DNA from: Bacteroidales bacterium
Lineage (GTDB): Bacteria > Bacteroidota > Bacteroidia > Bacteroidales > F082
Length of the DNA stretch: 64,000 nt
Assembly: GCA_013141455.1 (NCBI GenBank)
Contig: JABFQW010000015.1
Location: 1-64,000 of the forward strand
Direction of reading: 5' to 3'
Shown here in pieces: positions 1-9,365 of the stretch. The notes beneath the pieces were generated by a model. That model was not told the DNA's origin. It saw only the letters and a list, made by a program, of their open reading frames with translations, and made no database searches. Positions within the stretch are counted from its first letter, which is position 1, and every line of letters begins with the position of its first letter. A program made the position numbers and the translations under genes.

Positions 1-784
1 GTGCCGATGTTGGATATTCACTCTTTTCAATCCTTTGCATTCCTTCAAACCTTATCGGTCGAGTTAGAAACTTGTGATTGAGTTGGTTAAGAACCGACTG
101 AAGTAGCACAATCAGATTTCCTTCTTCAGTTTCCTGAAATATTAAGTCGGCATCATTTTTACTAAATCTACCAATTTTTACAAAGGTGTTTGGGAAAAAT
201 TTAGAGGGTTCTTTTCCGAACAAAATAATAGCCGCCCGCTTCAGTTTACCGTCTTCCGTAAGCCTTAATTTTTCGAGCAATTCAGGAATGGATAACCCCC
301 TATTTTCAGGCAGTCGTCCTGCATTTTCAGATGCTTGCAAAAAACTGGAAACCGTTTTTTCATCAATGTCGTCGAAAGTAGCTTTTGGTTCAATAATGTC
401 ATCCCATGTTTTACCTGATTTTTTTAATAAAAACTCATTCAGAGATGCTCCGGTGAGTTCATGTTTCGTGCTTCCACAACGATAATAATACCTTCCTCTA
501 ACTGAAATCGCAACAGAGTAAGGATAAGTTATGATTTCAATAAAATACTTTTCATTTTCTTCATATAGATTAACTTCAACGGATATACCCATCGAGTTTC
601 TAACTTTGTTGGGGATATCATCCAACAATCTTTTAAAATCATTTACTCCAATAACCTTTCCGTAATCATCTTTACCAATATAGATTATACCACCCGAAGC
701 ATTGGCAAACCCACAAACCCATTTCAGGTAGTCATCATGCCAACTTTGCTTATATTCTATATTTTGATTTTCGGGCATTTTCAT
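1..784 (-). CDS. AlbA_2/Schlafen-type putative DNA-binding (RecG-like C-terminal) protein, partial at left edge
   Basis: Manual translation of minus strand from ATG at 784 (or 778) is open to the window edge: MKMPENQNIEYKQSWHDDYLKWVCGFANASGGIIYIGKDDYGKVIGV..., typical AlbA_2 N-terminus. Absent from the ORF track because it has no stop in the window. Confidence 0.85.
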   Translation of the reverse strand, partial: MKMPENQNIEYKQSWHDDYLKWVCGFANASGGIIYIGKDDYGKVIGVNDFKRLLDDIPNKVRNSMGISVEVNLYEENEKYFIEIITYPYSVAISVRGRYYYRCGSTKHELTGASLNEFLLKKSGKTWDDIIEPKATFDDIDEKTVSSFLQASENAGRLPENRGLSIPELLEKLRLTEDGKLKRAAIILFGKEPSKFFPNTFVKIGRFSKNDADLIFQETEEGNLIVLLQSVLNQLNHKFLTRPIRFEGMQRIEKSEYPTSA

Positions 785-832
785 TGAAGTACAAATCTCG
801 ATATATGAAGTAAAATAACTGAAACTACAATC

Positions 833-1828
833 CTAAAAAGCCCTGAAACCTATTATCTCACGCACTTCACTGATTGTTTTACGCGCACTTTCGTGGGCTT
901 TTTCAGCTCCCATACGTGCCACTTTGCTCAAATATTCCGGATTATTCGATAATTCGATGATACGCTGGCGAACCGGTTCGGTGAAAACGATGATGTCTTC
1001 GGCTAATTGTTTTTTCATATCTCCGTAACGAATCGCGCATTTGTTGTATTGCTCATCGAAAAAGGCCACTGCATCAGGTGTTGAAACAAGTTTCATCAAA
1101 CTGAACAGATTGTCGATATAATCTGGTTTTTGCTGGTTAGGTTCAGTCGGACCTGCATCGGTCAATGCCCGCATCACTTTCTTACGAATGGTTATCGGGT
1201 CATCAGCCAAAAACACGGCATTCCCCTCGCCTTCCGATTTGCCCATTTTTCCAGTGCCATCCAGACCGGGAACTTTCACCAATTCTTCACCAAAATTATA
1301 CGCCGTTGGTATCGGGAAAAAATCCTCCTTATACATACGGTTAAACCGGCGGGCAAAGGTCCGGGTCATTTCGAGATGCTGTTCCTGATCCTTGCCAACC
1401 GGAACTTTGTTGGCTTTGTGAATGATGATATCGGCTGCCATCAGGCTTGGATAAGTTAGTAATCCGGCGTTGATGTTTTCGGGCTGTTGGCGCGCCTTGT
1501 CCTTGAAGGTGGTAACACGTTCAAGCTCACCCATATACGCATTCATGTTCAAAAAGAGATACAATTCTGCAATTTCGGGCAGGTCGCTCTGAATATAAAT
1601 TGTCGATTTTTCAGGATCGAGGCCGGTAGCCAGATACTCAACCAACACCTGCTTCACATTGCCATGCAGATCGGCAGGTGTGGGATGTGTTGTAAGCGAA
1701 TGATAATCAGCAATAAAGAAGAAACACTTGTTCTCTTCCTGCATTTTGATAAAATTTTTTACCGCACCAAAGTAATTACCCAGGTGCAGATTTCCTGTTG
1801 GTCTTATACCACTTAATACTATTTCCAT
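833..1828 (-). CDS. trpS: Tryptophanyl-tRNA synthetase
   Basis: 331 aa; SGIRPTGNLHLGNYFGA (HIGH-type) and GKMGKSEGE (KMSKS-type) motifs. Confidence 0.97.
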   Translation of the reverse strand: MEIVLSGIRPTGNLHLGNYFGAVKNFIKMQEENKCFFFIADYHSLTTHPTPADLHGNVKQVLVEYLATGLDPEKSTIYIQSDLPEIAELYLFLNMNAYMGELERVTTFKDKARQQPENINAGLLTYPSLMAADIIIHKANKVPVGKDQEQHLEMTRTFARRFNRMYKEDFFPIPTAYNFGEELVKVPGLDGTGKMGKSEGEGNAVFLADDPITIRKKVMRALTDAGPTEPNQQKPDYIDNLFSLMKLVSTPDAVAFFDEQYNKCAIRYGDMKKQLAEDIIVFTEPVRQRIIELSNNPEYLSKVARMGAEKAHESARKTISEVREIIGFRAF

Positions 1829-1833
1829 ATCGG

Positions 1834-1841
1834 CAAAAGTA
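1834..1841 (-). promoter_or_regulatory. Bacteroidetes -7 box (TAnnTTTG) for trpS
   Basis: TACTTTTG on minus strand, 5 nt upstream of the trpS ATG. Confidence 0.5.
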
Positions 1842-1854
1842 GAAATTATTCATG

Positions 1855-1894
1855 AAAAAAATCCCGGTAACTTTAAGGGAAACCGGGAATTTTA
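1855..1894 (-). terminator. Rho-independent terminator downstream of rng
   Basis: CCCGGT...ACCGGG stem with an A tract on the + side (T run on minus strand) between rng and trpS. Confidence 0.6.
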
Positions 1895-1929
1895 GGTTAT
1901 TATTACGTTAATAATCAGTTCATCAACGA

Positions 1930-3480
1930 TCAAATCTTGATTTCGTCGTGATTCTTGTTAAAAAATTTATATTCGAGCATATGGTAATTTGCCATTGACT
2001 CAATCGTAACCGGTTTCTTGTATTTCCAGGCCCATTTACGCCTGATAGATATAAGACCTTTGGTCAGGTAAGCAAATATAAATGGATGAACGGCAACTGA
2101 AATAGACTTCTCGTTTTGATCGAGCAGCAGATATTTAAGGTTGTTTTCAATCTCATCCACAAGGATGATACTTGGTTTACTTTTGCCGGTTCCCTCACAA
2201 ACAGGGCAACTCTCTAATATTTCGATATTCATTTCCGGACGTACGCGTTGCCTTGTAATCTGTACCAATCCAAATTTACTTGGTGGCAGAATTGTATGCT
2301 TGGCATGATCGCGTGCCATTTCATCCATTAATCGTTGGTAGAGTTCCCGACGGTTTTTACCATCGTGCATGTCGATAAAATCGACAACAATAATGCCTCC
2401 CATATCGCGTAAACGCAATTGTCGGGCAATCTCAGCGGCAGCTTCCAGGTTAACTGCCATGGCATTTTCTTCCTGGGTATTCTCTTTATTCACGCGATGA
2501 CCGCTGTTAACATCGATCACGTGCATGGCTTCGGTATGTTCAATAATGAGGTAAACGCCACTCTTGATGGTGACTGTTTTACCGAAAAGACCTTTAATTT
2601 GCTTGTCAACACCAAATGTTTCGAAAATTGGAACTTTACCTTTGTAAAGTTTTACAATATCCAATTTCTGTGGGGCAATGGTATTGATATAGATTTTAAT
2701 TTCTTCAAATAATGTTGCATCGTTCACGTGCACATTGTTAAACGATTCGTTAAGCAAATCGCGCAACAAGGCAGATGTCCTGTCAATTTCGCTGATGATT
2801 TTCACAGGTGCTTTGGCTTCGAAAAGTTTTACGGTGGTTTTTTCCCACTTTTCGACGAGTGAACGAAGATCTGAATCGAGCTCGGCTACCTTTTTGTTTT
2901 CGGCAACCGTACGGATTATGACGCCGTAATTATTAGGTTTAATACTCTGAATCAATCTTTTAAGACGATTTCGCTCCTCACTGCTGCGTATTTTTTGTGA
3001 AACCGAGATACGGTTCGAAAATGGCACCAACACGAGATAACGGCCTGCAAATGAAACTTCTGACGAGATACGTGGACCTTTGGTCGAAATAGGCTCTTTC
3101 GCTATCTGAACAAGGATTTGAGCTCCGGTCGCCAATACCTGAGTAATTTTTCCGGTTTTTTCGATATCCGGATCCAGGTGAAAGGAGTCTAATTTCAAGG
3201 GGTTCGATTTTCCATCGAGCGCGATCCTGACATATTTGTTCAGCGATCTGATCTGTGGGCCTAAATCGAGGTAATGCAGGAATGCATCTTTTTCGTAACC
3301 AACATCAACGAAGGCGGCGTTTAACCCGGGCATGATTTTCTTCACCCTTCCCAGATATACATCGCCAACGGCATAATTGTTATTTGTCTTTTCTTTGTGG
3401 AGTTCTACTAAAAGTTTGTCCTCCAACAAAACAATGTCAACCTCCGAAGCACGAGAATCGATAATTAATTCTCTGTTCAC
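1930..3480 (-). CDS. rng: Ribonuclease E/G family endoribonuclease
   Basis: 516 aa; S1-like N-terminus (GDVYLGRVKKIMPGLNAAFVDVG), HVIDVNSGH, GGIIVVDFIDM, zinc-link CPVCEGTG. Confidence 0.95.
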   Translation of the reverse strand: MNRELIIDSRASEVDIVLLEDKLLVELHKEKTNNNYAVGDVYLGRVKKIMPGLNAAFVDVGYEKDAFLHYLDLGPQIRSLNKYVRIALDGKSNPLKLDSFHLDPDIEKTGKITQVLATGAQILVQIAKEPISTKGPRISSEVSFAGRYLVLVPFSNRISVSQKIRSSEERNRLKRLIQSIKPNNYGVIIRTVAENKKVAELDSDLRSLVEKWEKTTVKLFEAKAPVKIISEIDRTSALLRDLLNESFNNVHVNDATLFEEIKIYINTIAPQKLDIVKLYKGKVPIFETFGVDKQIKGLFGKTVTIKSGVYLIIEHTEAMHVIDVNSGHRVNKENTQEENAMAVNLEAAAEIARQLRLRDMGGIIVVDFIDMHDGKNRRELYQRLMDEMARDHAKHTILPPSKFGLVQITRQRVRPEMNIEILESCPVCEGTGKSKPSIILVDEIENNLKYLLLDQNEKSISVAVHPFIFAYLTKGLISIRRKWAWKYKKPVTIESMANYHMLEYKFFNKNHDEIKI

Positions 3481-3636
3481 TTTCTTTCTTAGGTTTTTTT
3501 AGTTTCCACTCAATGAGTGAAATAGGTTAATAAATAGTAGGAAACGACATGCTGCCGGCCATAAAACTGAATAACACAATGCCACAATATAAAATGCAGC
3601 ATTGTGTTAATCAATGTAATGCGACAAGGAAGAATA

Positions 3637-3726
3637 CTATTTCTTCTTATGTCTGTTTTTTCTCAAGCGTTTTTTTCGCTTGTGGGTCGCCATTTTATGT
3701 CTTTTTCTCTTTTTCCCGCTTGGCAT
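3637..3726 (-). CDS. 29-aa highly basic protein, AURKAIP1/COX24-like
   Basis: Manual translation MPSGKKRKRHKMATHKRKKRLRKNRHKKK*; below ORF-track cutoff; sits between HU and rng on the same strand; resembles small basic proteins annotated AURKAIP1/COX24 domain in Bacteroidetes. Confidence 0.8.
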   Translation of the reverse strand: MPSGKKRKRHKMATHKRKKRLRKNRHKKK

Positions 3727-3759
3727 AATGATTAATATTAAATAGTTATAAATATGATG

Positions 3760-4041
3760 CTATTTATGACCTTTTACCTCGCCGGTGAAAGTTTTGGCAG
3801 GTTTAAACGAAGGAATGTTGTGAGCAGGAATGATGATTGTGGTGTTCTTCGAAATGTTACGGCCTGTTTTTTCAGCTCTTCTTTTAACGATGAAACTTCC
3901 GAATCCTCTCAAATAAACGTTTTCTCCGCTTACCATAGAGCTTTTTACTGATTCCATGAATGATTCAACGACGGCCTGAACGGCAACTTTTTCAACGCCT
4001 GTTTTGTTTGCAACGTCTGCTACGATTTCTGCTTTTGTCAT
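3760..4041 (-). CDS. HU/IHF family DNA-binding protein
   Basis: 93 aa; MTKAEIVADVANKTG..., VYLRGFGSFIVKRR, IPAHNIPSFKPAKTF. Confidence 0.95.
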   Translation of the reverse strand: MTKAEIVADVANKTGVEKVAVQAVVESFMESVKSSMVSGENVYLRGFGSFIVKRRAEKTGRNISKNTTIIIPAHNIPSFKPAKTFTGEVKGHK

Positions 4042-4175
4042 ATCTTTAAATTTTTAAAAGATTATAAATGTGTGTTTTAATCGGAGGGCAAAGGTAACAA
4101 CTTTTTTATATTGAAATTGTTTTTTTCAAAAAAAAAACATCTAATCTGTTCAAAATAAATATTTTCGTCAAAAAA

Positions 4176-5258
4176 ATGAAACAATTCTCGCAACTACTTT
4201 ATAACTGGTACACCAAAAACTACCGCGATCTGCCGTGGCGATCGACCCGAAATCCTTATCTGATCTGGATTTCAGAATGTATTCTTCAACAAACGCGTGT
4301 CAATCAAGGTATATCATACTATTACCGTTTTATCGAAAAATGGCCCGATGTGAATATCCTTGCCGCTGCATCGGAACAGGAAGTCCTGAAAATGTGGCAA
4401 GGCCTTGGTTATTACAGCAGGGCACGGAATATTTTAGCCACGGCCCGGACAATCGTAGATAAATATAAGAGCGAATTCCCACGATCAGCCAACGAATTAC
4501 TACAACTTAAAGGCATTGGGAAATATACGGCTGCCGCCATCGCTTCGAATGCTTTTGACGAAAAAATAGCCGTTGTCGATGGTAATGTGTTGCGGTTTAT
4601 TACACGATTGAAAGGTATTCAATCACCGGCTGACAGCAGCGCCTGTCACAAATCGGTTCAGCAATTTGTTGATCATGCAATCGATGCAGATGCACCAGGC
4701 ATATTCAATCAGGCAATGATGGAGTTTGGCGCATTACATTGTACACCGAAGAATCCGGACTGTAACATCTGCCCGTTTATCCATGATTGCTATGCATTCC
4801 GGCACAAGTTAACGGATAGTTTACCGGTGAAAAAACAAAAAACAACGATAAAAACAAGATATTTGAATTACCTGATTCTATTAACAGAAGTAAACAAAAA
4901 TGACTGTCTTTACCTGCATAAGCGTACCGATAACGATATCTGGAAAGGTTTGTATCAGTTTCCGTTGATAGAGACAGCTCAGCCTGCTGAATTTCAACAT
5001 CTTAATCAATCAGGTGATTTCGTTAAACTTATTGGTGCCAACAATTACACCTTAGTTTCAATTTCGCACAGTATCAGGCACCAGCTAACGCATCAAACAA
5101 TATTTGCTACATTTTACGTAATTAAATTAGCCGAAAAGTTGAAAAACCAGCATTTATCCTTATCTTTGGTGAGCAGGGACGAATTGGGACAGTATCCTTT
5201 ACCAAGATTGATTGACAGATATTTACAGCAGCAAGGATTGCAAAATAATAATACGTAA
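4176..5258 (+). CDS. mutY: A/G-specific adenine glycosylase
   Basis: 360 aa; LPWRSTRNPYLIWISECILQQTRV, LKGIGKYTAAAIAS HhH, CTPKNPDCNICPFIHDC 4Fe-4S site. Confidence 0.96.
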   Translation: MKQFSQLLYNWYTKNYRDLPWRSTRNPYLIWISECILQQTRVNQGISYYYRFIEKWPDVNILAAASEQEVLKMWQGLGYYSRARNILATARTIVDKYKSEFPRSANELLQLKGIGKYTAAAIASNAFDEKIAVVDGNVLRFITRLKGIQSPADSSACHKSVQQFVDHAIDADAPGIFNQAMMEFGALHCTPKNPDCNICPFIHDCYAFRHKLTDSLPVKKQKTTIKTRYLNYLILLTEVNKNDCLYLHKRTDNDIWKGLYQFPLIETAQPAEFQHLNQSGDFVKLIGANNYTLVSISHSIRHQLTHQTIFATFYVIKLAEKLKNQHLSLSLVSRDELGQYPLPRLIDRYLQQQGLQNNNT

Positions 5259-5275
5259 CATAAAAAAATACGACA

Positions 5276-5728
5276 ATGGCTGGATTAAACAAAGTTATGC
5301 TCATCGGAAGGATTGGTAAAGATCCTGAGGTGATTTCTTTCGAGAACGGTTCAAAAAAAGTTAGTTTTTCACTTGCCACAAGCGACCATTACCGCGATAA
5401 GGAAGGCAACTGGCAGGAACAAACCGAATGGCACAATATCGTGGTTTGGGGCATACTTGCCAATGATATTGCCGATAAAAAACGGAATTACATCAAAGGT
5501 GACCTGATGTATATCGAAGGCAAAATTAAATCGAGACAATATAAAGATTCGCAGGATGTTACGCGTTATATAACCGAAATAAACGCTGACCGGTTGAATA
5601 TGATCATGAAAGCCGGTCAGGGCAATAGCTCACAAACAGAGCACAATGCGGCTGCACCTTATACCAAAACTGTTCCCGAACAGCACACATCTTTGCCGGT
5701 TCAGGAAGGTGACGACCTGCCCTTTTAA
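5276..5728 (+). CDS. ssb: Single-stranded DNA-binding protein
   Basis: 150 aa; GLNKVMLIGRIGKDPE..., C-terminal acidic tail DDLPF. Confidence 0.95.
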   Translation: MAGLNKVMLIGRIGKDPEVISFENGSKKVSFSLATSDHYRDKEGNWQEQTEWHNIVVWGILANDIADKKRNYIKGDLMYIEGKIKSRQYKDSQDVTRYITEINADRLNMIMKAGQGNSSQTEHNAAAPYTKTVPEQHTSLPVQEGDDLPF

Positions 5729-6189
5729 TCGGGACAGGATCACCGAATGTGAATAGATGACCGCTCTGGCAATAATTAAATACTAAATTTGCTTCCTGAA
5801 ATGCTGTTTTACATTTGGTAAATCATGAAAATCAGGCAGGCAACATCTTAGACATTTTAGTTACAATGAAGCCTGAAGTTTTGTTGCGCTGATTCATATT
5901 TACCTAAATCATATTAGATTGATCAGGGCGATGAATGAAAAGCCATTTCAATAATGAACCCACTCCGAAAACTGTTAAAAAAAAGAAATGCTACGAATAC
6001 TCCAAATCTCCAAAATACTCCAAACACGTACAATCAGTGTTTTACCATTGGTGAAATTTGGTGTTTTTGTCTCGTCATTGCTTGCATGACGAGATTGTGG
6101 CAATATTTTGCTTTTCGGAGGGGACTCAATAATCAGTAATTTTGATGCATTTCTATTCCAAATCAAACAAACTGTAAGCTGTTAGCCTG

Positions 6190-6786
6190 ATGCAAAAGTC
6201 GATTAAACAAAGCAAATTATCTTTCACCGTACTGACGCTGATCTTCATGATCGTTGTTTCTTCGTGCAACGAAACCTATACGCCAAAACCACGTGGATAC
6301 TTCAGGATTTCACTGCCACAGAAAAATTATATCAAATTCGATTCAACCTTTCCATACGCGTTCGATTATGCTGATTATACCGTGTTAACTCCTGATTATC
6401 AATCTCCGAACGAAAAGCTCTGGCTCAATATTGAATATCCGAAATTCAAAGGAAGTTTGCATCTAAGCTATAGCCCCATCCAGGGAAATCTGGTGAATTT
6501 CCTCGAAGATTCACGATCGCTCGTACTGAAACATATTCCAAAAGCCAGCGCCATCAACGATAGCATGATTTCGATACCCGGACACCATGTTTATGGTATG
6601 ATCTACAGGATACAAGGCGCGGGTGTCGCCTCTCCTACCCAGTTTTTCCTGACCGACAGCAGTAACCATTTTTTGCGTGGAGCCTTATATTTCAATATCC
6701 GTCCAAACAATGATTCACTTGCCCCGGTTATCGATTTCATCAATCGCGACATCGACCGTTTCATCCAAACACTCACCTGGAAATAA
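6190..6786 (+). CDS. gldD: Gliding motility-type lipoprotein GldD
   Basis: 198 aa lipoprotein; SSCNETYTPKPRGYFRISLPQKNYIKFDSTFPYAFDYA, TQFFLTDSSNHFLRGALYFN; downstream of mutY-ssb as in many Bacteroidetes. Confidence 0.88.
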   Translation: MQKSIKQSKLSFTVLTLIFMIVVSSCNETYTPKPRGYFRISLPQKNYIKFDSTFPYAFDYADYTVLTPDYQSPNEKLWLNIEYPKFKGSLHLSYSPIQGNLVNFLEDSRSLVLKHIPKASAINDSMISIPGHHVYGMIYRIQGAGVASPTQFFLTDSSNHFLRGALYFNIRPNNDSLAPVIDFINRDIDRFIQTLTWK

Positions 6787-6872
6787 TTCTCCCAAAATCA
6801 TCAGGATTACACGAAATACAAAGAGTTTTATTTAATTTTAGCCCGAAATAAATAGGTTAATTCTCAATAATT

Positions 6873-9212
6873 ATGAAAAAAATTCTAAGCATACTTCTCA
6901 CAGTTTTTGTAGTTGTTCAACTTCAGGCGCAAACCGAACGCTATTCCAGGGTAAGGATATCACTCACTGATAAATCCATCAGTCAGCTTGCCAATGCCGG
7001 GATCGATGTTACCGAAGGACATTATAAAACAAATACCTCATTCGAAACCGAGCTCTCACAGTCGCAATTGAACCGCCTGGCAGAAAAAGGTTTTACTTTC
7101 GAAACACTTATTGCTGATGTTTCAAAATTCTATTCAGAAAGATACCTTAAAGAAAAAGGATTAAAGATAGCCCGAAACCCGGCGGATGAATATCCTGTTC
7201 CCGAAAACTGGGAATATGGCAGCATGGGCGGTTTCTACACCTACGACGAAACGATGGCTAAACTTGATTATATGGCACAACACTGGCCCAATCTGATCAA
7301 TTTCAGACAAGCGATTAATTCTGATCTGCCAACCCATGACGGAAATCAGATATGGTGGGTGCGAATAAGCGATAATCCCGGTGAGGATGAAACCGAACCC
7401 GAAGTACTTTATACAGGAATTCATCATGCCCGTGAAGGAATCGGAGTGCAGCAGATGATTTACTATATGCTCTATCTGCTCGAAAATTATGAAACAAATG
7501 AAGATATCCGTACCCTGGTTGATAATACCGAGATGTATTTTATACCCATCATCAATCCCGACGGTTATAAATACAATGAACTGACCGATCCCAATGGCGG
7601 TGGTATGTGGCGAAAAAACCGGCGCGACAACGGAGGTGGATTCTATGGCGTGGACATTAACCGAAACTATGGTTATATGTGGGGTTACGACAATGAAGGT
7701 TCTTCACCCTATCCGGGCGATGAAACCTATCGTGGCCCTGCTGCTTTCAGCGAACCTGAAAACCAGAACATTAAACAGTTTTGTGAAGCACACGACTTTA
7801 AAATTGCATTGAACTACCATTCTTACTCCAATTTGTTACTCTATCCCTGGGGTTGGACACCAGAAATTTGTGAGGATGATGCCACCTTTTTTGCCCATGC
7901 ATCAATGATGACGCAGGATAATAATTTCACCTACGGACCGGGAAGTACAACCATTTACCCAACCAATGGCGGATCGGATGATTATATGTACGGTGACACG
8001 GAGAACAAAAACAAAATATTTTCATATACCCCCGAAGTCGGCGGAGATAATGATGGTTTTTGGCCGGCCCTGAGTCATATTATTCCGCTATGTCAGGGAT
8101 GTATCTTACAGGATCTGACAGCAGCCTACCTCGTGGGTAACTATGGATCGTTGCGCGAAACTTCTCCGACAATTCTTCCGGATAAGATTGGTTTCATTCA
8201 TTTTAATGTGCAACGCTTAGGTTTTGGTGAAACAGATTCATGGAACGTAAATATCACAGCCTTAGACACAAACATCATCGCGGTTGGTGATCCTGTTAGT
8301 TTTGGGAATCTCGAAATCCTTGAACTTAAATCGGATTCGATAGCCTATACACTTAGAGACAATATCGAAAGCGGTCAGTCGTTTCAGTTTTTAATTACCC
8401 TCGACAACGGAAGTTATACCCTGTCGGATACCATCACCAAAATGTTTGGTACCACCACCACTGTGTTCGAAGATAATTGTGATCTGATGGATAACTGGAC
8501 TTCTCCCAAATGGTCGGTCACTACAGCAAGTTACCATACGCCGACAGGTTCTATCACCGATTCGCGTGTGGGTCATTATCAGGACAATGAGAACAATATC
8601 GTGACCATGATCAACCCGGTTGACATACCCGAAACGACATACGCCGTATTAAGTTTCTGGACAAAATGGGAACTCGAATCGGGTTACGATTATGTGAAAA
8701 TTGAAATTAAGCCTGAAGGGGCAAGTACCTGGACCGCTTTGGCAGGCAAATACACCAAAACAGGTACGGACAACCAACCGTATTACGATGGTTTCTCGGC
8801 CTGGATAAACGAAGAAGTTGACCTGACTGACTATGCTGGCCAAAGTATAAAACTCCGTTTCAGGCTGCATAGTGATGAAGGCTATACTGAAGATGGCTAT
8901 TATTTTGATGATTTGAAAATTGAGGCGCTCGATGTAAGCATCGGCATAGGTGAGTCAGTTCTATCTTCAAACACCATGAATATCACTCCAAATCCTGCCT
9001 CGGAAAAGGTTAAAGTCACCTTCAAACGGAACACCACAGCAGACGCCTTACTCGTTATCACAGACCTTCAGGGAAGGATGATTAACGTAATGGAAACAGA
9101 TGGAAATACACAGCTCGACTTGGATGTAAGCAAGATGCCTGATGGGATTTATTTCATCCGTCTGATTGAAGACCGTGCGACTATCGTTAAAAAATTGATT
9201 ATCAATAATTAG
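6873..9212 (+). CDS. Secreted M14 zinc carboxypeptidase with T9SS C-terminal sorting domain
   Basis: 779 aa; YTGIHHAREGIGVQQMIYY (HxxE), IPIINPDGYKYN, GVDINRNY; C-terminal NPASEKVKVTF...DLQGRMI...MPDGIYFIRL...VKKLIIN. Confidence 0.93.
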   Translation: MKKILSILLTVFVVVQLQAQTERYSRVRISLTDKSISQLANAGIDVTEGHYKTNTSFETELSQSQLNRLAEKGFTFETLIADVSKFYSERYLKEKGLKIARNPADEYPVPENWEYGSMGGFYTYDETMAKLDYMAQHWPNLINFRQAINSDLPTHDGNQIWWVRISDNPGEDETEPEVLYTGIHHAREGIGVQQMIYYMLYLLENYETNEDIRTLVDNTEMYFIPIINPDGYKYNELTDPNGGGMWRKNRRDNGGGFYGVDINRNYGYMWGYDNEGSSPYPGDETYRGPAAFSEPENQNIKQFCEAHDFKIALNYHSYSNLLLYPWGWTPEICEDDATFFAHASMMTQDNNFTYGPGSTTIYPTNGGSDDYMYGDTENKNKIFSYTPEVGGDNDGFWPALSHIIPLCQGCILQDLTAAYLVGNYGSLRETSPTILPDKIGFIHFNVQRLGFGETDSWNVNITALDTNIIAVGDPVSFGNLEILELKSDSIAYTLRDNIESGQSFQFLITLDNGSYTLSDTITKMFGTTTTVFEDNCDLMDNWTSPKWSVTTASYHTPTGSITDSRVGHYQDNENNIVTMINPVDIPETTYAVLSFWTKWELESGYDYVKIEIKPEGASTWTALAGKYTKTGTDNQPYYDGFSAWINEEVDLTDYAGQSIKLRFRLHSDEGYTEDGYYFDDLKIEALDVSIGIGESVLSSNTMNITPNPASEKVKVTFKRNTTADALLVITDLQGRMINVMETDGNTQLDLDVSKMPDGIYFIRLIEDRATIVKKLIINN

Positions 9213-9238
9213 AGAGATACTTTACGTAAAACTTCGAT

Positions 9239-9274
9239 AAAACCCGCCCTGACGTAAGAAAGGGCGGGTTTTTT
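9239..9274 (+). terminator. Rho-independent terminator after the M14 peptidase
   Basis: AAAACCCGCCCT gacgtaagaa AGGGCGGGTTTTTT. Confidence 0.9.
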
Positions 9275-9297
9275 CGTTTATGGAAAATATAAAATCG

Positions 9298-9305
9298 TAG
9301 CTTTG
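9298..9305 (+). promoter_or_regulatory. -7 box TAGCTTTG upstream of corA
   Basis: Matches TAnnTTTG consensus. Confidence 0.45.
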
Positions 9306-9353
9306 CAAAAAAACCAAAGGAATGTAGCCCAATAGAATTTTCATTTTCAAAGC

Positions 9354-9360
9354 AGGAGGT
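9354..9360 (+). promoter_or_regulatory. Perfect Shine-Dalgarno AGGAGGT of corA
   Basis: AGGAGGT, 5-nt spacing to ATG at 9366. Confidence 0.7.
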
Positions 9361-9365
9361 AACCA

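Noticed and set aside
5954-6166. Overlapping 61-aa (+) and 63-aa (-) ORFs in the ssb-gldD gap
   Set aside because: Low-complexity, overlapping on both strands, no signal for translation; not a gldE remnant by eye.
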